NCBI GenBank assembly: GCA_037141055.1
Contig: JBAXDH010000105.1
Location: 1-13,226, forward strand
Direction: 5' to 3'
DNA length: 13,226 nt
Source: CAIVAT01 sp037141055
GTDB taxonomy: Bacteria > Bacteroidota > Bacteroidia > Bacteroidales > FEN-979
Under the pieces are notes generated by a model, which did not search any database, was not told the DNA's origin, and saw nothing but the letters and a program-made list of their open reading frames with translations. Shown in pieces: positions 7,980-13,226 of this stretch (its first letter is position 1; each line of letters starts with the position of its first letter). The position numbers were made by a program, and so were the translations under genes.

Positions 7980-9899
7980 ATGTTGAACCGCATCTGGATT
8001 TATTCGTTGCTTCTTTTGATCCTCTTGATTTTTGGTCCTGCCGGATTGATAAGTGCCAGGAGTTCTGAAGATGGAACTGTTCCCGGTAAGACTCCCTCGA
8101 AGTATACTCTTAAAGTGCTTGGTTCGTTGGTTGAGAGCAACAAGGTAAGCAACAATGCACTTTCCGTTAAATATGCAAAGACAGCCCTGGCGATTGCAAA
8201 GCAGGGAAATTCGGTTTCGGAACTTGTTGACGCTTACAAATGGATTGGTAAGGCATATTACGAAAATCAAAAAGATTCCAGTTACTGGTATTACAACCAG
8301 GCTTTTAATATTGCAGACAGTTGCAACCTTGCAAAGCAAAAGGTTTCCATTTTCTATAACCTGGCAAACCTTTATAGTGCGTCCTCAAATTTTGACAGGG
8401 CTGTTTCGATGTTGGATTCTTCGCTCAGATTGGCTGAATTGGTCAAAGATCCGGAAGGTAAATCCAATGCACTGATTGCGCTGGGTACCATTAAATATAT
8501 CGCCAACGATTTTGAAAATTCCCGGTTGATGTATGAAACTGCTTTTAAAACTGCAAAAAGCGAAAAATTATACAAACAAATGGGTGCAGCAGCGGGAAAC
8601 CTTGCGCTCAGTGCATTTGAAATGGATACCAAAAAGAGGATCGTTAAACTTAAGGAAGCCTTTTATTATTTGACCAGGGTCAGCGGAGTTGAAGGAGAGA
8701 TGGCAAATCTGCTCATCAACATTGGTTTTCAGTATACCAATGCTGATTCAGCATTGTTTTATTACAAGTGGGCGCTTGAAGTTGCGCTCAATGCCAATCT
8801 GCCCCAGGTCATCCTGGGAGCCTATAACAACATGGCATATAATTACATAGACAAAAGAGATATTCAAAAAGCCGAATCATGCATTCGGGATGCGGCCATC
8901 CCTGTAGCAATCCAAACAAAGGATAATGACTGGCTGGCATCTTTATACGACACCTATGCAGATGTTTGTGTTGAAAAAAAGGACTATAAAAATGCATTAT
9001 TGTACCAGAGAAAAGCCAAGAAGGCAGCGAATGCAGCCTACATTCAAAAAGCATCTGAACAGGTAAGACTTCTGGCAGCGCAACTTGACCTGAACAGCAA
9101 GGAGCTGATCATTCAGAATGAACAAAAGGAACTGCTGTTGAAAAGCAACCGGTTGAGACAGGTTGAACTCTGGCTTGTCATCGCCCTTTCACTTGTGTTG
9201 GCTTCTTTTTTGGTAACATTCATTCTGCAGCAGCGAAACCGTGAAAAGTTTCAAAAAGAACAGATCGGTTCAGCGAAAAGACTTATTGAGATGGAGGAGA
9301 CTGAGAAGGGGCGTATTGCAAGGGAACTTCATGATTTAACCGGGCAACTGGTGCTGGGTATTTCAGGGGCTATTGAAAATGTTGATTTTCCGGATATTGA
9401 GACGAAGGAGCAGATCAAGGCCCGGATAAAGGAACTTGGTGCAAGCATGCGCCAGATTTCGCATCGGATGAACAGGGCCATGATCGAGCACTTCACTTTC
9501 AGTGAAATGATCACCGGCTTATGCGAGGATTTTCAAAAATTGTCAAGGATGGATGTTTCTCTTGAAATGCCTGAGGAATTTCCTGACTTACCCAATGAAC
9601 TGGTTCTTCACTTTTACCGCATTACCCAGGAATTGCTGACGAATGCGGGGAAATATGCCCATGAAAGCCAGGTGACAATCAGAATTTTTTCAGGGCATGA
9701 TTGGCTTAACCTTGTATATTCCGACAATGGACCTGGTTTTGTTGTCGGGGGGAACACCAAGCCAAGCATGGGTGTTTTAAATATCTATGAACGGGCTAAA
9801 CTGGTGGGTGGAAAAGCGAATTTAACAACGTCGCCGGGTAACGGAACAATGTGGGAAATTGCGTTTCCAATTAATCAAAATAAATCAGTAAAAAACTAA
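7980..9899 (+). CDS. TPR-containing sensor histidine kinase (HisKA_3 type)
   Basis: From the ATG at 7980 the protein has 639 residues and starts with a hydrophobic export signal (IWIYSLLLLILLIFGPAGLI). In-frame ATGs at 7935 and 7905 are possible, but the promoter element at 7891 and the signal peptide favour 7980. Residues about 45-370 form tetratricopeptide repeats, for example YNLANLYSASSNFDRAVSML and LYDTYADVCVEKKDYKNALL, followed by a coiled coil and one membrane segment at about 397-418. The TPRs are therefore predicted to be periplasmic. The cytoplasmic part has the HisKA_3 motif KGRIARELHD, with phospho-acceptor H451, and an HATPase_c domain: N-box ELLTNAGKYA (E551, N555), G1 DNGPGF (D582) and G2 GVLNIYERAKLVGG (G598). 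It autophosphorylates and passes phosphate to the regulator encoded 11 bases downstream. The ligand is unknown. Base composition is visibly richer in A/T than in the surface-protein genes. Confidence 0.93.
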   Translation: MLNRIWIYSLLLLILLIFGPAGLISARSSEDGTVPGKTPSKYTLKVLGSLVESNKVSNNALSVKYAKTALAIAKQGNSVSELVDAYKWIGKAYYENQKDSSYWYYNQAFNIADSCNLAKQKVSIFYNLANLYSASSNFDRAVSMLDSSLRLAELVKDPEGKSNALIALGTIKYIANDFENSRLMYETAFKTAKSEKLYKQMGAAAGNLALSAFEMDTKKRIVKLKEAFYYLTRVSGVEGEMANLLINIGFQYTNADSALFYYKWALEVALNANLPQVILGAYNNMAYNYIDKRDIQKAESCIRDAAIPVAIQTKDNDWLASLYDTYADVCVEKKDYKNALLYQRKAKKAANAAYIQKASEQVRLLAAQLDLNSKELIIQNEQKELLLKSNRLRQVELWLVIALSLVLASFLVTFILQQRNREKFQKEQIGSAKRLIEMEETEKGRIARELHDLTGQLVLGISGAIENVDFPDIETKEQIKARIKELGASMRQISHRMNRAMIEHFTFSEMITGLCEDFQKLSRMDVSLEMPEEFPDLPNELVLHFYRITQELLTNAGKYAHESQVTIRIFSGHDWLNLVYSDNGPGFVVGGNTKPSMGVLNIYERAKLVGGKANLTTSPGNGTMWEIAFPINQNKSVKN

Positions 9900-9910
9900 A
9901 AAAATATATT

Positions 9911-10540
9911 ATGATCAGACTCTACATTATAGAGGATCATCCTGTAATCGTTACCGGGTTAAAAAACCTTTTCCGACCATCACGTGATGGAATTGAGATC
10001 ACTGGCAATGCGTTCAGTGTAGATGAAGCCGTTTTGAAGGCTGATGAAAATACCTTCGATGTTTTTCTGCTTGATCTCTGGCTTCCGGAAGCACACCCTT
10101 TAATGAACATCAAGAAGATTAAAGAAAAATTCCATGGAAAGCCCATTGTGATTTTCACATCAGAAGATTCTTCCTCATGGCAGCGCAAGATGTTTGAGGC
10201 AGGGGTGATGGCTTACCTGTTGAAAAGCACCAACAAAGCGGAAATAAAATCGACACTGGAAAAAGTAATCAGGGGTCAGATCGTATTCTCCGGGCTTGTT
10301 GAACCTGATTATGAGAAGAAGCTGGGTACAGTTTTAAGCGGACAGAAATATCACCTTACCGCAAACCAGCAGGAACTGATCGTGCTTTTATCGTCGGGAC
10401 TTACGCAACAGCAAATCGCAGATGCCAAGAAAACAAGTGTTTCTACGGTTGAGAAAACACTCAAGCATGTGCGGGAAAGATGTGATGCGAAAAATAATGC
10501 GGAATTGGTGAAAATTTTGCTTGAAAAGGGTATCATTTAA
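9911..10540 (+). CDS. NarL/LuxR-family response regulator
   Basis: This encodes 209 residues, the usual length for the family. The N-terminal receiver domain has the acidic pair E8/D9, phospho-acceptor D55 in VFLLDLWLP, the switch residue T83 in IVIFTSED and the conserved K105 in YLLKS, so all key residues are present. The C-terminal LuxR-type helix-turn-helix begins near residue 147 (LTANQQELIVLLSSGLTQQQ) and includes the recognition part TSVSTVEKTLKHVRERC, which should bind DNA as a dimer. The ATG at 9911 lies 11 bases after the kinase stop with no promoter visible between, so both genes share one transcript. The target genes cannot be read from the sequence. Flanking surface-protein genes are reasonable candidates by position only. 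Confidence 0.93.
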   Translation: MIRLYIIEDHPVIVTGLKNLFRPSRDGIEITGNAFSVDEAVLKADENTFDVFLLDLWLPEAHPLMNIKKIKEKFHGKPIVIFTSEDSSSWQRKMFEAGVMAYLLKSTNKAEIKSTLEKVIRGQIVFSGLVEPDYEKKLGTVLSGQKYHLTANQQELIVLLSSGLTQQQIADAKKTSVSTVEKTLKHVRERCDAKNNAELVKILLEKGII

Positions 10541-10848
10541 TGCGCCGATACGCAATTCCGGGTTCCTGCTGTACTTTTCCTTTTTTAAATCCAAACAGCC
10601 CCTTTCTGATCCGGGTCGGTTGGTGAACCTCATCTTTTCTTTTGCTTGAAGACGACCAGAATGGCTGCCATAGTATATTTATAAAGTGCAAATAACCAGA
10701 TATATGATATTTTTAAAATAGGATATGATTACGGGTTTCCTCAATATGAATTTATGGACATCCCCTATTGCGGGCGCTATGCCGGTAACCTAACTTTGAA
10801 AAATCTCCTATAGTATCATATTGAAAAATATTTTAAAGGACAAACACC
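10541..10848. other. Intergenic region with promoter for the small exported protein
   Basis: These 308 bases hold no gene I can support. The stretch just after the regulator is followed by a T-rich run at about 10575-10587, which might help termination, but only very short inverted repeats precede it. The second half is A/T-rich and contains the promoter described at 10768-10798. Confidence 0.6.
10768..10798 (+). promoter_or_regulatory. Bacteroidota-type promoter (TTG / TAACTTTG) for the 125-residue exported protein
   Basis: TAACTTTG at 10791-10798 matches the TAnnTTTG -7 consensus exactly. A TTG at 10768-10770 sits 20 bases upstream of it, the normal -33 spacing in this phylum. Transcription should start around 10804-10807, leaving a leader of about 43 bases with AAAGGA at 10835-10840 before the ATG at 10849. 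Confidence 0.7.
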
Positions 10849-11226
10849 ATGAAAAAAATTATCTTAATTACCGCATTGATCATTTTCGCCGGACTGAACA
10901 GTCTGGTTGCGCAACAGTTGCCGATTAACCCTATTCCAAGTTACAACTTCCCGCTGGTTTCGCAGAATACTGCATTCCAGGAGCGCCTGGTGGCTGGAAC
11001 ACATGGTCGTGAAAAGCGTGAAATGATTATCGTGATCACTTCCAGTTCCACGCATTCATTCCCTGTATATGCAACGGTCTGGGTTGTTAAAGAAAACGGT
11101 TCGAAAATTTTAGGCCCGTTCACAGTATTACCAGACCATGGTATCCAGGTGCCTATCGACCATGGCAAGTGGGGTGTTGTTATCCACACCAACTGGAATT
11201 TGGCCGCCAGTGTCTGGATTGATTAG
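10849..11226 (+). CDS. Small exported protein of unknown function (125 residues)
   Basis: I do not recognise a family. The start is well supported: an ATG 8 bases after AAAGGA, then a classic Sec signal peptide (KKIILITALIIFAG, ending LVAQ at about residue 22). The mature part is about 103 residues and has no cysteine. It has alternating hydrophobic strands (REMIIVITSSS, PVYATVWVV, WGVVIHTNWNLAASVWI), suggesting a small all-beta fold, perhaps an Ig-like sandwich. It ends in an aromatic-rich strand with no T9SS sorting domain and no lipobox cysteine, so the mature protein would be periplasmic or exported by another route. It forms its own transcription unit between a consensus promoter and a hairpin terminator, which suggests substantial independent expression. 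Location between the two-component genes and a repeat adhesin hints at, but does not prove, a cell-surface role. Confidence 0.8.
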   Translation: MKKIILITALIIFAGLNSLVAQQLPINPIPSYNFPLVSQNTAFQERLVAGTHGREKREMIIVITSSSTHSFPVYATVWVVKENGSKILGPFTVLPDHGIQVPIDHGKWGVVIHTNWNLAASVWID

Positions 11227-11266
11227 TTATTATTCCGGATAGGATATATCCGCGAAAACCGTAAAG

Positions 11267-11308
11267 CCGGATACCGTCAACCAGACAGCGTATCCGGTTG
11301 TTTCCTTT
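11267..11308 (+). terminator. Hairpin terminator after the small exported protein gene
   Basis: CCGGATAC at 11267-11274 pairs perfectly with GTATCCGG at 11290-11297 around a 15-base loop; a G-T and an A-T pair can extend the base. It is followed by a T-rich run (TTGTTTCCTTT). It lies about 40 bases after the stop codon of the exported protein gene, in the right place for intrinsic termination. Confidence 0.7.
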
Positions 11309-11404
11309 GAACCTTTCACTTCCTTCGTATCCATAGTTTTTAGGAATTTCCCGATTCCTGTTTGTCATCATGTTTTATTTAGGTAGAATATACCATATTA
11401 ATAA

Positions 11405-11433
11405 TCAGGCGTGCCGACGGAAAGCACGCCTGA
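11405..11433. repeat. Perfect 10-bp hairpin in non-coding gap
   Basis: TCAGGCGTGC (11405-11414) is exactly complementary to GCACGCCTGA (11424-11433), with a 9-base loop (CGACGGAAA). It is strikingly G/C-rich within an A/T-rich surrounding. No T run follows on the + strand, so it is not a standard intrinsic terminator in that direction. It may be a factor-dependent or bidirectional terminator, a protein-binding palindrome, or an RNA-stabilising element. Confidence 0.65.
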
Positions 11434-11580
11434 AATCGTGTTAAGTATCACATAAATAACATAATGTAAATTTTATAGCTGAAAATTTAGTGGGTTTCCG
11501 TAATGCTATTAGAAGGTTTTCCGCAATTGATTCATAAAATTTTCATGAGTATTTTTACAATTCATAGATCATTCGTGACT

Positions 11581-11609
11581 CGCATGTCGAATAAAGTTTC
11601 GGATGTGCG
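11581..11609 (+). other. Imperfect hairpin in the probable leader of the Ig-repeat gene
   Basis: CGCATGTCGAA (11581-11591) can pair with TTCGGATGTGCG (11598-11609), with two G-T pairs and one bulged G, around a 6-base loop. It ends 42 bases before the ATG at 11652, so it would lie in the mRNA leader if transcription starts upstream. It could also be chance. Confidence 0.3.
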
Positions 11610-11651
11610 TTTATGGACAGTGAGCAAGTATAACAATCTGACATTAAACAT

Positions 11652-13226
11652 ATGGAAAAGTATTTTCAGGAAAATTTTTTTCCTAAGATCTGTTACAGAT
11701 CCTCGTTGAAGAGTTTGCTGCATGGCATTCTGTTTCTGATATTATTTCCGCTTGGTCTTTTCGGGCAGGATCACCAGGTGTCCGGTATTTTATTTTCCAG
11801 ATCAGCTTTGACTGTTCCTGTCATAAATGGTCCTGCTTCCGGTTGCGCCGGCGTTGCGGGGTATATATATTCGACAGAACCCGGGATGTCGGGCTATGTG
11901 TGGACGGTCTCCGCCGGGGGCACTGTTACTGCCGGTGCAGGAACAAACTCAATTACCGTGACATGGAATTCTGCCGGTAATGAAACTGTAAGTGTCACTT
12001 ATTCAACGGCATCAATACCGGGGGTGTTGAATGTGAGTGTTTTGCCATCTGCTCCTGCAGGAGTGAGTGTTGTTGCATCGTCAAACCCGGTTTGTGCAGG
12101 TTCCGCGGTAACATTCACAGCTATACCTGTCAATGGCGGGACCAGTCCTGTGTATCAATGGCATGTAAACGGCATCAATGTCGGAACGAACAGCAGTGCG
12201 TTTTCGTACATCCCTTCAAACGGTGATATCGTTGGTTGCCAGCTTGTTTCGAATTTACCTTGCGCGACTGGCAATCCTGCTGTTTCCGTTCCCATATCGA
12301 TGGTTGTAACCCCGGTTCTCACGACGGGTGTCTTTATATCGGCATCTGCCAACCCTGTATGCCAGGGGAATACGGTGACCTATACAGCAGTCCCGTTTAA
12401 CGGGGGGGCTGTTCCTGTCTACCAGTGGAAAGTGAATGGCAACAATGCAGGAACCAACAGTTCCGGATTTTCATTTTCGCCGGTGAACGGTGACATCATT
12501 ACCTGCCTAATGTCTTCAGTCGTTTCATGTCCGTCTGTAAATCCTGCAGTTTCGAATGCTATCGCCATGACGGTAAGCCCGAGTCAGCCTGTCGGCGTTT
12601 CTATTGCAGCCACCGCCAATCCCTCCTGCCAGGGCAGTTCAGTTACATTCAATGCCACACCGGTCAACGGAGGGGCGTCGCCTGCGTATCAATGGAAGGT
12701 TAACGGCATCGTAACCGGGGGTAACAGCCCAATCATGGGTTATGTCCCGGTAAATGGCGACTTTGTTACCTGTGAACTTACCTCCAACGCCTCGTGTAAT
12801 GTGGGAAGCCCGGCAATTTCCAACACCATTGCCATGTCGATTTTGCAGAATCAGCCTGTTTCCGTTACGATCAGCGCCTCCCAGAATCCGGTTTGCCAGG
12901 GAAATCCTGTGACTTTTACTGCTGTGCAGGTCAACGGGGGAGCATCGCCTTTTTACCAGTGGTCTATCAACGGTTTTAATGTCGGAACCAACTCCGGCAC
13001 ATTTTCGTTCATTCCTGCGAACGGCGATGTTGTCAGTTGCCACCTTACGTCGGGGTTGTCCTGTACTACGGGAAATCCTGCTGTTTCAAACCCGGTCACA
13101 ATGAACGTTTCGCCGGTACTCCCCGTCAACATAACCATTTCAGCTTCGGCTAATCCTGTTTGTACCGGGGCCACGGTCACGTTTACCGCAATTCCTTACA
13201 ATGGCGGAACTTCACCGTCCTATTTA
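11652..13226 (+). CDS. Large exported protein with 89-residue Ig-like repeats (3' end outside window)
   Basis: The frame is open from the ATG at 11652 through the last base, giving 525 residues so far. A Sec signal peptide (LLHGILFLILFPLGLFGQ, ending near residue 40) follows a basic N-terminus. Residues about 57-136 look like a PKD/Ig-like domain (GYVWTVSAGGTV, ITVTWNSAGNETVSVTY). From 12060 there are Ig-like repeats with the pattern N-P-V-C-x-G, V-T-F-x-A, N-G-G-x-x-P-x-Y-Q-W-x-V-N-G, N-G-D-x-x-x-C and C-x-x-x-N-P-A-x-S, each with three cysteines and one core tryptophan. Such repeats are common in very large surface adhesins and gliding-associated proteins of Bacteroidota, which usually end in a T9SS sorting domain; that end would lie beyond the window. 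An adhesive or stalk role is inferred. It is separated by 425 non-coding bases from its upstream neighbour. Confidence 0.88.
   Translation, partial: MEKYFQENFFPKICYRSSLKSLLHGILFLILFPLGLFGQDHQVSGILFSRSALTVPVINGPASGCAGVAGYIYSTEPGMSGYVWTVSAGGTVTAGAGTNSITVTWNSAGNETVSVTYSTASIPGVLNVSVLPSAPAGVSVVASSNPVCAGSAVTFTAIPVNGGTSPVYQWHVNGINVGTNSSAFSYIPSNGDIVGCQLVSNLPCATGNPAVSVPISMVVTPVLTTGVFISASANPVCQGNTVTYTAVPFNGGAVPVYQWKVNGNNAGTNSSGFSFSPVNGDIITCLMSSVVSCPSVNPAVSNAIAMTVSPSQPVGVSIAATANPSCQGSSVTFNATPVNGGASPAYQWKVNGIVTGGNSPIMGYVPVNGDFVTCELTSNASCNVGSPAISNTIAMSILQNQPVSVTISASQNPVCQGNPVTFTAVQVNGGASPFYQWSINGFNVGTNSGTFSFIPANGDVVSCHLTSGLSCTTGNPAVSNPVTMNVSPVLPVNITISASANPVCTGATVTFTAIPYNGGTSPSYL
12060..13226 (+). repeat. 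Tandem 267-bp (89-residue) Ig-like repeats, four full and one partial copy
   Basis: The Asn codon of the N-P-(V/S)-C motif occurs at 12084, 12351, 12618, 12885 and 13152, exactly 267 bases apart each time. Units run about 12060-12326, 12327-12593, 12594-12860, 12861-13127 and 13128 to the window end. Protein similarity is high, but the DNA copies differ at many positions, so recent slippage is unlikely for these copies. Short shared DNA stretches remain, for example AATCCTGCTGTTTC in units 1 and 4. Confidence 0.92.

Larger units (their letters stand above)
11227..11651. other. 425-base non-coding gap between exported protein and Ig-repeat protein
   Basis: The gap contains a terminator-like hairpin near 11267-11297, a second perfect hairpin at 11405-11433 and an imperfect one at 11581-11609. 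I found no exact TAnnTTTG promoter for the downstream Ig-repeat gene. A short + strand frame from 11503 overlaps the start of that gene, has no recognisable features and was not accepted. Confidence 0.6.

Noticed and set aside
11503..11709. A 68-codon + strand open frame in the gap before the Ig-repeat gene
   Set aside because: It overlaps the start of the well-supported gene at 11652 in another frame, has no promoter, ribosome-binding site or domain, and looks like chance.
12060..13226. Regular repeats considered as a CRISPR or non-coding satellite array
   Set aside because: The period is 267 bases, the frame stays open throughout, and variation follows codons and an Ig-like protein pattern.
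1..13226. Mobile element, prophage, tRNA or rRNA content
   Set aside because: No transposase, integrase or phage gene, no terminal inverted repeats or target duplications, and no tRNA-like cloverleaf or rRNA stretch was seen on either strand.

Overview
The window looks like a chromosomal segment of a Bacteroidota (Bacteroidetes) bacterium, probably an environmental or uncultured lineage. The signs are a type IX secretion (T9SS) C-terminal sorting domain on a giant surface protein, Ig-like repeat proteins typical of this phylum, a periplasmic-TPR histidine kinase paired with a NarL/LuxR-type regulator, and promoter -7 elements matching the Bacteroidota consensus TAnnTTTG. All supported genes are on the + strand. 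I see no RNA gene, insertion sequence, CRISPR array or phage gene.

Layout. (A) 1-7814 is a tightly packed three-gene block. It holds the 3' part of a very large T9SS-sorted, beta-rich surface protein (1-4230), a small exported DUF4402-like protein 7 bases later (4238-4750), and a ~1000-residue outer-membrane protein resembling a fimbrial usher (4782-7814; N-terminal domain, plug-like beta-sandwich, beta-barrel, SdrD/Cna-B-like domains) that ends in a peptidoglycan-binding SPOR domain. (B) 7980-10540 is a two-component system, histidine kinase then response regulator, behind its own TATCTTTG promoter element. (C) 10849-11226 is a single-gene unit for a 125-residue exported protein of unknown function, with a good promoter and a hairpin terminator. 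(D) 11227-11651 is non-coding and carries hairpins. (E) 11652 to the window end is the 5' part of another large surface protein, with Ig-like repeats of exactly 89 residues.

How the genes may work together (inference). The DUF4402-like protein has a Sec signal peptide but no T9SS sorting domain, and it sits directly before an usher-like barrel. This suggests a small surface-subunit/secretion-pore pair, possibly a chaperone-usher-like fibre system of a kind not normally associated with Bacteroidota, co-transcribed with a T9SS adhesin. The SPOR domain would tether the barrel to peptidoglycan. The kinase has its TPR region on the periplasmic side and could monitor envelope or subunit state and control the neighbouring surface genes. 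No PapD-like chaperone is visible here; it could lie upstream of the window or be absent. The usher gene also has an odd 5' end: its natural-looking ATG is followed by a T7 run and an immediate stop, so it is either read from an upstream TTG or affected by a one-base slip.
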